NCBI RefSeq assembly: GCF_002102345.1
Contig: NZ_LQPP01000024.1
Span: forward strand, 1 to 64,000
Direction of reading: 5' to 3'
Origin: Mycolicibacterium peregrinum
Lineage (GTDB): Bacteria > Actinomycetota > Actinomycetes > Mycobacteriales > Mycobacteriaceae
DNA: 64,000 nt
Shown here: positions 56,237-64,000 of the stretch, piece by piece
Position numbering within the stretch: the stretch's first letter is position 1
Layout: every line of letters starts with the position of its first letter
Notes under the pieces: generated by a model
Database searches by the model: none
What the model was told of the DNA's origin: nothing
What the model saw: the letters and a program-made list of their open reading frames with translations, nothing else
Program-made: the position numbers and the translations under genes

Positions 56237-56719
56237 TCAGACGGGACAATCGGGCACCCCGCATGTCTGATCACGGTCAGTATCGCCGTGTTCGAACTCG
56301 AAGTGGAAACACACGTAGTGCATCCGCTCGAACACTGCGGCAAAGTACGCGCCGGCGGATAACGTTCCGCAAACGCGGCACACTTGAGCCGGAGCGAGCA
56401 GCGCTTCAAGTGCTTCATCCAGCACGCGATCGATGTCGGCGGCCGTGCACTCAACCTCATGGACATCGCCACCTACCGTCCGGCGGACAACATGGCGCGA
56501 GCCGTCCACGTGAACTACCACCGAAGCGTTGAACGGGAACTCGTCTCCGGGCACAGTGAACATCAGGTCGTGGAACGACGTACGACAGTGAACGTGCTGT
56601 CCCCAGCGCGCGCGTGCTGCGACTAGTGTGGTCGCGTTGCTCAGGGCAGCAGGAACACCGAGGCGGTTCCTCAAGAAGTCGAGGCTCTCGACCCACGAAG
56701 GATATGTGAACTGCTGCAC
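56237..56719 (-). CDS. Hypothetical protein with Cys motifs
   Basis: A 160-aa protein not recognised by family. A beta-rich middle (HDLMFTVPGDEFPFNASVVVHVDG) is followed by CRVCGTL (about residue 113) and a C-terminal CGVPDC, which may bind a metal together. The start ATG 56719 follows GATATGTGA on the other strand without a strong RBS. Codon bias supports coding. Neighbouring sequence on both sides is fragmentary. Confidence 0.6.
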   Translation of the reverse strand: MQQFTYPSWVESLDFLRNRLGVPAALSNATTLVAARARWGQHVHCRTSFHDLMFTVPGDEFPFNASVVVHVDGSRHVVRRTVGGDVHEVECTAADIDRVLDEALEALLAPAQVCRVCGTLSAGAYFAAVFERMHYVCFHFEFEHGDTDRDQTCGVPDCPV

Positions 56720-57289
56720 GCCTCGATCGTGCCTCAGGGCGGGGCTCCTTGGCGAGCCCGCGGTCTTCTATTGGTTGATGCCAGCGGACCGCCTACTTCT
56801 GCGCGGATTTCCACTCCACATAGTGAAGTTCGTGAAATCAATCAGCTACAGGTCAGCCCAGTCGTCAAGGTCTTCACCCACGCCTGAAACGTCGGATCCC
56901 GCTGCGCCCGGACGAACTCAGGCATATCCCACCACCAATTGAACTCCACCAGCAGCCACCCGCCACATGGCTGCGTGAACCGGACAAGGATTCGTGTGAA
57001 TGATGGTGAGTCCGTGTGTTATCTGTCGGCCCTTTACATAGGTCTGGAAAAGGCCGCGCCGAGGTTGTGTCCGAAACCGCTTGGCGCCCTTGCGGCGCCC
57101 TGTCGCGCATAAGCGTGGGTCGCGGCTCCCGTCCAGAGGAGATGGGGCGCACTCCGAACGTGGCGGGTGGCACGCTCCGGAGCCGGTCGTGATTGTGCCC
57201 GGATATGGTTGGGAGCTTGCTTGACAACTGCCCGGAAGCCGGGCGGTTATCGCCTTCGTACTCCGGAACCCACGGAGGAGACACCCGAC
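56720..57289. other. Gap with a gene fragment
   Basis: Holds the minus-strand fragment at 56842-57017. The part from 57150 to 57289 precedes the kinase gene and may contain its promoter. Nothing else was recognised. Confidence 0.35.
56842..57017 (-). pseudogene. Start-less protein fragment (WWWDMPEFVRAQ)
   Basis: On the minus strand a frame without a start codon runs from just after a TAA at about 57018 to TGA 56844-56842. It reads FTRILVRFTQPCGGW, then EFNWWWDMPEFVRAQRDP and ends TTGLTCS. The composition is convincingly protein-like, so this is probably the C-terminal part of a lost gene. Family unknown. Confidence 0.4.
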
Positions 57290-58213
57290 ATGAGCACACC
57301 GATCCCCTTCGGCGTCCCCGACGCGTTCGTCGCGTCGTACGGCAAGAACAGCGCGTCCGGCCGTGCCTGGGTCGCCGCGCTGCCAGGACTGGCTGCCGAA
57401 TTCCTGGAGCGCTGGACGCTGCGGCCGGAAGGCCACCCCTGGCATGGCATGGCCTCACTCGTGCTGCCGGTGACCCGCGCAGACAGTACGCCCGCGGTGC
57501 TGAAGCTTCAGCAGGTCAGCGAAGACAGCATCGGCGCCGCGCTCGGTCTGCGGGCATGGAACGGCAACGGCGTGGTGCGCCTGCTCGACCACGACCCGGA
57601 TACCGGCACCATGCTGCTGGAACGGCTGGACGCGACCCGACCCCTCTCGTCGGTGGCTGACGACGATGCCGCCATGCAGGTGCTCGCTGAGCTGATGGCG
57701 CGCCTGGTCGCGGTGCCCGCTCCACCCGGTCTGCGGCACCTGGCCCACATCGCCGCGGCCATGCTCGACGAGGTGCCGCGCGCCGTACCCGCGCTGCGCG
57801 ACCCCGCCGAGCAACGGCTGGTGCACACGTGTGCGTCCGCCGTGGCCGAGTTGGTCGGTGAATCCGGTGACCGCCTGCTGCACTGGGACCTGCACTACGA
57901 CAACATCCTCGCCGGGCAGCGGGAACCCTGGCTGGCTATCGACCCCGAACCGCTGGCCGGCGACCCCGGGTTCGACCTGTGGCCGGCGCTCGACAGCCAG
58001 TGGGAGGAGGCGGTGGTGGCGACCGGCAACGTGACCCGTGCGGTCCTGCGCCGCTTCGACCTCCTTACCGAGACGCTCGGGCTGGACCGGCAGCGGGCCA
58101 CCGGCTGGACACTCGGCCGCGTCCTGCAGAACGCGTTGTGGGACATCGAGGATGGCAAGACCTCACTGGACCCCGCCCAGGTCGCCCTCGCCGCAGCCCT
58201 GCTACGCCGTTAG
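57290..58213 (+). CDS. APH(6)-type streptomycin kinase-like phosphotransferase
   Basis: A 307-aa aminoglycoside/hydroxyurea phosphotransferase. The catalytic loop is LLHWDLHYDNIL (HxDxxxxN) and the metal-binding segment is IDPEPLAGDPGFDLWP. The Trp-rich C-terminus fits streptomycin 6-kinases. ATG 57290 has GGAGGAG 9 bp upstream; the frame is open to 57167. Resistance to streptomycin is a family inference; several members act on other substrates such as hydroxyurea. Confidence 0.85.
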   Translation: MSTPIPFGVPDAFVASYGKNSASGRAWVAALPGLAAEFLERWTLRPEGHPWHGMASLVLPVTRADSTPAVLKLQQVSEDSIGAALGLRAWNGNGVVRLLDHDPDTGTMLLERLDATRPLSSVADDDAAMQVLAELMARLVAVPAPPGLRHLAHIAAAMLDEVPRAVPALRDPAEQRLVHTCASAVAELVGESGDRLLHWDLHYDNILAGQREPWLAIDPEPLAGDPGFDLWPALDSQWEEAVVATGNVTRAVLRRFDLLTETLGLDRQRATGWTLGRVLQNALWDIEDGKTSLDPAQVALAAALLRR

Positions 58214-58291
58214 TCGCTCAATACCGCAGGCCGCATGATCATCGCCGGCAAGGCGATCAAGATCGGGCGCGTGGGTGGCCTGGCTGCCGGG

Positions 58292-59299
58292 TTACGTGCC
58301 GGGCGCCGTTTCATCCCCGAGAACAAGGCGCACAACTTGCGCCGGCCGCACGATCCCGTCGGTAGGCGGCTTGGCATGTCCACCGTCGGTGGTGACGTAA
58401 GCGACCCGCCCGTAGTCGCCTGGCGCCCTTCCCCAAACGATGCTCGACGGGCCCACCAGCGATTCGGTGAATGGATCGCCCGCTACGATCGCCTGCTCCG
58501 GTCCGCGGCCTGGCTGTAGCGGAACCCGATGGATCGTGTTGTCGATGTGGGTCGTGATGTAGGCGACGCCGGATCGTTCGTCGAGGCAGAAGTCATCGAC
58601 CGCGTGGATCCCCTCGGCGATCAGTTCCGGTACTCCCCTGGGCTCGTAGGTGCGGGGATCCACGCTGACGCGCAGGAAGCTCTCCGCCGCGGACCCCGTG
58701 TAGTACAGGTGACCGGTAGAGGCGGCATAGCGCACGCCGTTGACGCCCGGCATGGGGATCTGCACGCTGCTTGACAGCACCACCGGCGCGAACGGGTCCG
58801 TGTACGACGGCGCCATGGACGCATGCTGCAACCACGGCTTCGCGGTCGCACTCAGGCCGTCGCCGCTGAGGTCGACCCGCCAGATGAGTCCTTCCACGCA
58901 GTCGGCCACGAGGATCACGTTCGGGGCCAGGAGGCATGAGCCGTTCGGTCCTGCGCTGTCGGGAACGAAGGTCAGCACACGGGAAGTCGGCACCGTGCCA
59001 CCCGGCGTCCACCCGCGAAAATCAAAGCGGTACAACGCCGGATCGCCAAGTGTTCCGATGTAGAAGACGTCATGTTCGGTCTCGACGATGCCCATCGTGA
59101 GCCCGTCGAGTGTCGCGATGAGCAGCGGCTCGACCGGGATGGTGTTTGTCGGCGCGGGTACGTACCAGAGCTCACCGTGGTTGAGGGCGGTCACCAGGAT
59201 GGATCCATCGCCGCGTACCGCGATGTTCTCGAGGAAGTAGTTCGGCGGGAACTTCGCCACCGCTGCGAGAGAGGTGTTTGTCGTGTTGCCGGTCGTCAT
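58292..59299 (-). CDS. SMP-30/gluconolactonase-like beta-propeller protein
   Basis: A 335-aa protein with repeated propeller-blade motifs (LENIAVRGDGSILVT, GLTMGIVETEHDVFYIGTLG, PNGSCLLAPNVILVADCVEGLIWRVD, GVNGVRYAASTGHLYYT, AVDDFCLDERSGVAYITTH). It resembles lactonase/strictosidine-synthase-like proteins. No signal peptide. Start ATG 59299 follows GAAGGAG. It is probably co-transcribed with the carboxymuconolactone decarboxylase-like gene and controlled by the adjacent LysR gene. Substrate unknown. Confidence 0.78.
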   Translation of the reverse strand: MTTGNTTNTSLAAVAKFPPNYFLENIAVRGDGSILVTALNHGELWYVPAPTNTIPVEPLLIATLDGLTMGIVETEHDVFYIGTLGDPALYRFDFRGWTPGGTVPTSRVLTFVPDSAGPNGSCLLAPNVILVADCVEGLIWRVDLSGDGLSATAKPWLQHASMAPSYTDPFAPVVLSSSVQIPMPGVNGVRYAASTGHLYYTGSAAESFLRVSVDPRTYEPRGVPELIAEGIHAVDDFCLDERSGVAYITTHIDNTIHRVPLQPGRGPEQAIVAGDPFTESLVGPSSIVWGRAPGDYGRVAYVTTDGGHAKPPTDGIVRPAQVVRLVLGDETAPGT

Positions 59300-59353
59300 G
59301 AGGCTCCTTCGAAATGTTCTGTTGTGTCGAGGTGTCGGCGTTGGGCGGCCTGC

Positions 59354-59947
59354 TTAGCCGGGCGCCGGCACCTCGAACAGGCTGAGCAACGCCGATACAG
59401 TGAGGTACTGCCCCATCAGCGCCACGATGTCGAACAGGCCCCGCCGGCCGAAGGCCGCTTCGGCGGCCCGATACAACGCCTCGTCGATGCGATGATTCTT
59501 CGAAAGTTGCTGCGCCAGTTCGGCCGCGATCAGTTCGTCACCGTGGAGGGATGTCGGGGCTTCACCATGGGCCAACGCCTGGATGACCGCCCTGTTGATT
59601 CCGGCGTTGGCTGCCAGCATCGAGTGCGCATAGAGCTCGTACTCGGCGCCCCACACTCCCCCGACCGCCAAGATGACGATCTCGCGGATGCGCTCGCTGA
59701 CCGTGGAGTACGTCGATTCGGCGGCCGAGAAAGCCAGGAAGCGTGAGGCGATCTCGGGATGATGCAGGAACGCGTTGAATGGGCCGATCAATCGGCCGTC
59801 CGGTGAGGTGATTTCGAATCCGGCATCGAGTGCCCACGGCAATTGTGTGGTCCTCACCGAGGCAGCCAGGTCCTGCTGCTCGGGCGTCAATCCGGCGGGG
59901 TCAACCAGTGGTAAACGCCCGCCGAGCTTGTGATTCACGGCAGCCAA
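59354..59947 (-). CDS. Carboxymuconolactone decarboxylase/AhpD-like protein
   Basis: A 197-aa protein. The CMD/AhpD helix pair is seen (SERIREIVILAVGGVWGAEYELYAHSMLAANAG). The peroxidase-type CxxC is absent, so decarboxylase- or lyase-type use is more likely than peroxide reduction. TTG 59947 has GGAGG 6 bp upstream; GTG 59983 is the longer alternative. It lies 54 bp upstream of the propeller gene in the same direction. Confidence 0.8.
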   Translation of the reverse strand: MAAVNHKLGGRLPLVDPAGLTPEQQDLAASVRTTQLPWALDAGFEITSPDGRLIGPFNAFLHHPEIASRFLAFSAAESTYSTVSERIREIVILAVGGVWGAEYELYAHSMLAANAGINRAVIQALAHGEAPTSLHGDELIAAELAQQLSKNHRIDEALYRAAEAAFGRRGLFDIVALMGQYLTVSALLSLFEVPAPG

Positions 59948-60127
59948 GGCCGTCCTCCTTCGATGTGGATGTCCTTGCGGCACCGTCGGTCTGTAGGGAG
60001 TCCGATGGGCCGCACGACTCCACGATGCCTATCCGCTTGCCATATGGGAAGTGCATGCTTTATCTAGTGCTGCATGCGTTTCATGCATAGTTTGCGTTGG
60101 CGAGGAGCTGGAGGAATTTGCGGCGGA

Positions 60128-61063
60128 TCAGCGCTCGGCGGGCGGCGCCCCCGAAGCCGGTGAGGCGGTCACCGCCTGCAGGGTGCGTCGTAGCCACCGA
60201 TGCCACGGGTCGGCGTCCATCCGCGGGTGCCAGACCGCATAAATACCGAACGGAGGGACTTCGGGTGGCGCTGGGACCACCCTGGTCGCACCGTCACCGG
60301 GCACCCACGACAGCAGTCGCGACGGAAAAGTCAGCACCAGGTCGGATCCGGGCAGCGCCGCCGGCGCGGTGACGTGGAAGGGGGTGGTCACCTGAATGCG
60401 ACGCGACACTCCGAGGCTGCGCAACACGGGATCCACGCCGGGCTGCATCCCATCTTCGACGTCGATCGCCAGGTGAGGCCAGCGCAGATACTGCGCCAAT
60501 CCCATGGACCGCCGCTTGGCCAGCGGATGATCGGCCGCCACTACACAGACGAACCGATCGCTGAAAAGCTTCTCGGCGCGATATCGCGGCGGCGGCGTTC
60601 GCCCGAGTGCCAGCAGGTCGATATTGCCGCCCTCGAGCTTGTCGAACGCCCGACCGTCGAGCACCTCGAATGAGATCGTCGACCCCGGCGATTCGGCGCG
60701 GATGGCTCGGGCGAGTGCTGTTCCGAACGCCGACACCGTGTAATCGGTGAGCATGATGCGGATATCACGGGCCGCCAAGGCCGGATCGAAGGTGTCCGTA
60801 CCAAACAACTCGTCCAAACTCGGTAGGAACGTTGAGATTTGAGCGCGGATTCGCTCTGCGCGCGGCGTCAGGACATAGCCCTCGTCACCGCGCACAAGTA
60901 GTTCGTCGTCGAAGAGCCGTCGCAGCCGGTGCAACGTGCGGCTCATCGCAGGTTGACTGATGCCCACCCGCTCGGCGGCGCGAGAGACGTGTCTTTCGTC
61001 GAGCAGCGCGACGAGACCTGGGAGCAGGTTGAGGTCAACCCGATGCAGATTCAACGGGCGCAT
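60128..61063 (-). CDS. LysR-family transcriptional regulator
   Basis: A 311-aa LysR regulator. The N-terminal HTH reads LPGLVALLDERHVSRAAERVGISQPAMSRTLHRLR. The C-terminal effector domain (about 90-305) has no special feature. ATG 61063 was chosen; TTG 61081 is open. It lies upstream of, and in the same direction as, the CMD and propeller genes, with a 180-bp AT-rich gap (59948-60127). It probably activates that pair. Confidence 0.88.
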   Translation of the reverse strand: MRPLNLHRVDLNLLPGLVALLDERHVSRAAERVGISQPAMSRTLHRLRRLFDDELLVRGDEGYVLTPRAERIRAQISTFLPSLDELFGTDTFDPALAARDIRIMLTDYTVSAFGTALARAIRAESPGSTISFEVLDGRAFDKLEGGNIDLLALGRTPPPRYRAEKLFSDRFVCVVAADHPLAKRRSMGLAQYLRWPHLAIDVEDGMQPGVDPVLRSLGVSRRIQVTTPFHVTAPAALPGSDLVLTFPSRLLSWVPGDGATRVVPAPPEVPPFGIYAVWHPRMDADPWHRWLRRTLQAVTASPASGAPPAER

Positions 61064-61336
61064 GGCATACAGCGTAGTCAATGCGCGATAGTTATATGAC
61101 TGTCTGTCTCACCTGTCCAGGCCCCCTGTTCATCCAGGAGCATGGCCGGAACGAATATGGCGGTCTACCAGTGACGTACGTCTGACTGCGAGTGGCGGTC
61201 ACGCTTCCGATTTAGGCTGCCGCCCAACCGTTTCCACCCGTGGAGATGCTCTCGCAGTGACTCTAGTGACCGTACGACCAGCGCGTTCACATCTCGTCGA
61301 GTATGAGTGCTTCCATTCCCGCCGTAGGCTCACGGC

Positions 61337-61552
61337 ATGCACAATGCGACTCTGGCCAGCACCGCCGCACCGGCCGCGCTGATGGCGACGGTGGCGCTGG
61401 CGGCCTATTCAGCGTTGATCCTCGCCTGCATCGCGGTGGCGATCGACGGCGCCCGCCGACACCGACGACGCCGGGCCATCGCCGCCGCAGTGATGGTTGG
61501 GCTGCTGACACTGGGCGGGCTGGTTATGGCGATTGTCAGCAGCGTCGCATGA
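61337..61552 (+). CDS. Small membrane protein, hypothetical
   Basis: A 71-aa protein with two hydrophobic helices (about 10-36 and 48-70) joined by a basic loop (RRHRRRRAIA). Plausible two-helix membrane protein; no RBS stronger than GTAGGC. Family unknown. The next open sequence at 61647 is a repeat rather than a gene. Confidence 0.5.
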   Translation: MHNATLASTAAPAALMATVALAAYSALILACIAVAIDGARRHRRRRAIAAAVMVGLLTLGGLVMAIVSSVA

Positions 61553-61719
61553 ACCCTCACGACACCCGAGCTGTCGTAATGCCGAACTGTACCAACGCCC
61601 GCGAACCGGGTCTTGGTGTCATGACGCCGTGACAAGCTCACGATCCATGGAGGACTACCAGTCGTCCAGGGTATTCAACCCCAGTTATTACGTTGCTGCC
61701 CAACATATTTCCCCGGCGG

Positions 61720-62523
61720 TCACCGGTTTCTCGGGTTTCGCCCCAGCAGGTCGCGTTCGAGGAAGTCTCGGAAGATCTTCGCGAGATTCATCGCGATTGG
61801 GTCGGAGTAATCACCTAGTCGGTTTCCGAGTTGAAAGGCCTCATTGATAATGGCCCGACGTGGCAGCTCAGCGCGGACCTCATCGCCAAATTCCGTCTGT
61901 ACCCGTTCCCTGATCGACTGGTCGATGCCGTTTCTACGGTCGAAACCGGATAAAACCACACCACACCACTTGAGTGGATGCGTTCGTTGGATACGCTCAA
62001 CTCTGTCACGAGCCTCGCGGGCTTTGCGTACCGCATCAAGGGTCGGAGTGATCGGCGCGTACGCAACATCACCGAGATGCATTGCCAGGGCTTCCAGAGA
62101 GCCAGTGCGGCCGCCAGTATCGATTAGGACAACCTCATAGCGGCCGAAGATGCCGGCGGCGTCAAAGATGGCCCGCAACAATCCGGTGTCCGATACGCCG
62201 AAACCCGCTACACGGCCTAAGGAAGCACCTGCAGGCAGCAAATCGATGCCGGGCCATCTAGTTTCAATGATCTCCTCATCGATTCGCTTCGCGCCCTTGT
62301 CGGGATTCCCCCAGAAACTGATATCGGCAGCCTCAAGCACTGACCCCAAGCCGGTCGAATGTTGCGACACTCCAAAGTGGTTAGACAGATTTCGCTCTGG
62401 GTCTGCGTCGACTAACAATGTGGAGATCCCGGCCCGCGAGGCCTCCCCCGCCAGCATCATCTGCCATAGCGTTTTCGCTGTTCCGCCCTTACCCGAAAGC
62501 ACCAGCACCGAAACAGCTACCAT
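61720..62523 (-). CDS. parA: ParA-family ATPase
   Basis: A 267-aa deviant Walker ATPase. The P-loop is SGKGGTAKT, Walker A' is LLVDADPERNL, and Walker B VVLIDTGGR. This type partitions plasmids or positions protein cargo. No ParB follows; the next downstream element is a repeat at 61647. The start ATG 62523 overlaps the end of a small frame (62517-62765). It supports a plasmid or island origin but does not prove it. Confidence 0.85.
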   Translation of the reverse strand: MVAVSVLVLSGKGGTAKTLWQMMLAGEASRAGISTLLVDADPERNLSNHFGVSQHSTGLGSVLEAADISFWGNPDKGAKRIDEEIIETRWPGIDLLPAGASLGRVAGFGVSDTGLLRAIFDAAGIFGRYEVVLIDTGGRTGSLEALAMHLGDVAYAPITPTLDAVRKAREARDRVERIQRTHPLKWCGVVLSGFDRRNGIDQSIRERVQTEFGDEVRAELPRRAIINEAFQLGNRLGDYSDPIAMNLAKIFRDFLERDLLGRNPRNR

Positions 62524-62765
62524 TGCGTGCCTCTATGCAACGCCTGACTCACCTCGCCGTACTCCCCCATCGTGTTCGCGCTGTTGCCAGACACCGCGCG
62601 TTTCTCAGCTCGTATGGCGAACAGCGGATATCCCTTCGTCACCCGATGCGAGCGGACATCACGGCGGGCTGATCGGAGCCTTGATCCTATGTGGTGCACA
62701 CACCACGAGCACTTCCTCCCGGCTTCTTGCAAGAATCCCCTGGCCAGGTCCACGCCTGCTTCCAT
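62517..62765 (-). CDS. Weak 82-codon frame overlapping parA start
   Basis: A small frame ending 7 bp into parA. It has a CSWC and a basic middle part. Third-position GC is only moderate, and no family was recognised. The overlap with parA is the only positive sign. It could be the lost end of an upstream regulator. Confidence 0.25.
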   Translation of the reverse strand: MEAGVDLARGFLQEAGRKCSWCVHHIGSRLRSARRDVRSHRVTKGYPLFAIRAEKRAVSGNSANTMGEYGEVSQALHRGTQW

Positions 62766-62859
62766 CGCCCGCGCAAAGCCATGTAAGTAACTTGCGGCGG
62801 CCTGACCACTCCAGCGGCCCCGATTGCTCGGGATACACCATCTGGGTGGACACTATGAC
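62524..62859. other. Divergent spacer between parA and yaeQ
   Basis: Apart from the weak frame at 62517-62765 no feature was recognised; no parS-like inverted repeat array was seen. Confidence 0.35.
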
Positions 62860-63411
62860 GTGGCCCTTTCTGCGACAGTATTCAAAGTCGATCTTGGCGT
62901 CTCCGATGTCGATCACGGTTACTACGCCGATCACACGCTGACCGTGGCCCGTCATCCCAGTGAGACCGATGAGCGGATGGTGGTGCGGTTGTTGGCGTTT
63001 GGGCTGCGCGCACACCGACTCAGCGACGTCGACGGTGAGTTGGCGTTCGGGGCGGGCCTGTCCACCCCCGGCGTACCGGACTTGCGGCTCGCCGACTACA
63101 CGGGCCGGGTCCTGGAGTGGATCAACGTCGGCCAGCCCGACGAACGCGTATTGGGCAAGGCCGCCAGCCAGGCGGACCAGGTGCTGCTGTTCCCGTTTGC
63201 CGCCGGAGTGGCGACCTGGTGGCGCACCGTCGGACCCAAGGTAGCGGGCCTGGCGAACCTGTCGGTGGTGCAGGTACCGCACGCACCCGTGCAGCAACTT
63301 GCCCAGACTGTCGATCGACGGGTCTCGGCGCAGGTGATGGTGATCGAAGGTCAGGTGACGATGACCGTAGGCGGAGTCGACGTCACCTTCACGCCCGAGC
63401 GGTTGCAGTGA
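62860..63411 (+). CDS. yaeQ: YaeQ-family protein
   Basis: A 183-aa protein matching YaeQ: the opening VALSATVFKVDLGVSDVDHGYY, then HPSETDERMVVRLLAFGL, ADYTGRVLEWINVGQPDE and a late VMVIEGQVTMTVGG. The fold is related to PD-(D/E)xK nucleases. GTG 62860 is chosen because YaeQ proteins begin here; the frame is open to 62824. Function of the family is not settled. Confidence 0.88.
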   Translation: MALSATVFKVDLGVSDVDHGYYADHTLTVARHPSETDERMVVRLLAFGLRAHRLSDVDGELAFGAGLSTPGVPDLRLADYTGRVLEWINVGQPDERVLGKAASQADQVLLFPFAAGVATWWRTVGPKVAGLANLSVVQVPHAPVQQLAQTVDRRVSAQVMVIEGQVTMTVGGVDVTFTPERLQ

Positions 63412-63429
63412 ACGTCTGAGCTACAGGTG

Positions 63430-63698
63430 CTAGTCGATGGCGTTAGCGCCATGGACGTTGACGTCGTGGAAGCGCATCGGGCTGATCTCGCCAACGTTGG
63501 GATAGTCGGTCACGAGGCCCACGAAGTGGGTGCCGCTGCTGTCTTTCCATTGTCCGGTGCAGGTTTGGCCGCGGCCGGCATAGTCGCATTCGATGACTTG
63601 ACGGGGGCTAGAACTCCGCTGTGCTGCGCCCATGGTGCGTAGCTGCCGACCGGCATCAAAACGAATCCGAGGATCGTCGCGACGACAATCCGCGTCAT
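63430..63698 (-). pseudogene. Secreted protein gene with frameshift
   Basis: ATG 63698 overlaps the stop of the sensor-domain gene by ATGA and opens a signal peptide (TRIVVATILGFVLMPVGSYA). The open reading then changes: the true C-terminal part (VIECDYAGRGQTCTGQW, VGLVTDYPNVGEI) is in another frame and stops at 63432-63430. One frameshift in the Gly/His/Ser stretch around 63600-63635 would join them. Sequencing error or real inactivation cannot be told apart here. Confidence 0.6.
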
Positions 63699-64000
63699 TG
63701 ATGTTCGATTTTCTGTGTGATCTGCCGGGCGATCTGGATGCCTTGATCATCGACGTGATGCATACACGCACTGACATCGACCACCACGTTGTTCTCGGCA
63801 GTCAACGCTCGCTGGCAGGACCAGCCGCGGGTGCTTTCCTCTTCCACCCGAATGATCGTGAGAATCCCGTCGTTGTCGGTGGCTTTGCTCAGCGACCAAT
63901 AGTGAGCGTTGGGATCGCCAGCGTCGTGGAGGTCGACGCGCCGATCGTCGCATTTGGCCCAGTCGGTCACCTGGCTGTCGTAGAAGTCGTGGGCGGCTAG
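63695..64000 (-). CDS. PknH-type sensor-domain protein, partial at right edge
   Basis: The frame is open from base 64000 to its stop at 63695-63697, about 101 codons of the C-terminus. The last part, GWSCQRALTAENNVVVDVSACM then IARQITQKI, is the PknH-type extracellular sensor domain with its conserved Cys pair. Such proteins are lipoproteins or kinase ectodomains in mycobacteria. The N-terminus lies beyond the window, so the anchor is unknown. Confidence 0.75.
   Translation of the reverse strand, partial: LAAHDFYDSQVTDWAKCDDRRVDLHDAGDPNAHYWSLSKATDNDGILTIIRVEEESTRGWSCQRALTAENNVVVDVSACMHHVDDQGIQIARQITQKIEHQ

Noticed and set aside
61720..62523. Plasmid replication/partition locus around parA
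   Set aside because: ParA is clear, but no ParB, parS array or replication protein was found nearby, so a plasmid replicon is not claimed.

Overview
The window looks like an accessory region of a mycobacterium (Mycobacteriaceae, high GC). Pointers are two MspA-type porins, an lpqS-cysK2-MFS block in the gene order known from M. tuberculosis, a cytochrome oxidase subunit I very close to mycobacterial CtaD, a SulP-carbonic anhydrase fusion, and small secreted proteins of a mycobacterial type. A ParA gene, four recombination systems, several gene remnants and many metal-resistance modules suggest a large plasmid or a chromosomal island; the sequence alone does not decide which. No rRNA, tRNA or CRISPR array was seen.

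Layout. 1-5.0 kb: minus-strand Tn7-like transposition genes tnsA-tnsB-tnsC-tniQ, with tniQ running off the left edge. 5.5-9.7 kb: a double-HTH regulator, an orphan sensor histidine kinase and a small secreted protein. 10.1-13.1 kb: lpqS-cysK2-MFS. 14.8-16.3 kb: two MspA-family porins. 16.6-24.7 kb: a P1B metal ATPase, a CopD-CtaG fusion protein, a Tat-exported lipoprotein superoxide dismutase and ctaD. 25-32.4 kb: a second small secreted protein, a CDF transporter, an esterase, an internally deleted ctaD pseudogene and a SulP-carbonic anhydrase. 32.9-36.1 kb: an orphan response regulator, a BlaI/CopY-type repressor with an M56 peptidase, and ctaE. 36.5-43.1 kb: remnants, a membrane protein, two methyltransferases, a DsbA-like protein and a CadC-type repressor with a second metal ATPase. 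43.1-49.8 kb: a tyrosine integrase, small regulators and a three-gene recombinase cassette. 49.8-55.6 kb: an arsenic island (two ArsR, ArsI/CadI dioxygenase, ACR3, two arsenate reductase-type proteins, an ArsN-like acetyltransferase) followed by a CDF-ArsR pair. 56-64 kb: hypothetical genes, an APH(6)-type kinase, a beta-propeller/CMD/LysR cluster, ParA, YaeQ, and a partial PknH-type sensor-domain protein at the right edge.

How the parts may work together. The most interesting pattern is a dispersed cytochrome oxidase/metal module. A 17-bp dyad core, TAC-N11-GTA, with further shared flanking bases, lies upstream of the P1B ATPase (followed by copD-ctaG), the sod gene, ctaD, the ctaD pseudogene, blaI and ctaE. 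This fits one regulon under the BlaI-M56 pair encoded here. The sulP-operator-ctaD unit exists twice in inverted orientation, and the two copies have decayed reciprocally: one keeps ctaD and has only a scrap of sulP, the other keeps sulP and has only scraps of ctaD. A third copy of the ctaD leader sits in front of the Tat-lipoprotein superoxide dismutase. On the right, the recombinase trio with its iterated 20-bp sites, and a related pair of 23-bp direct repeats at 46.18 and 56.12 kb, may define the element that carried the arsenic genes.
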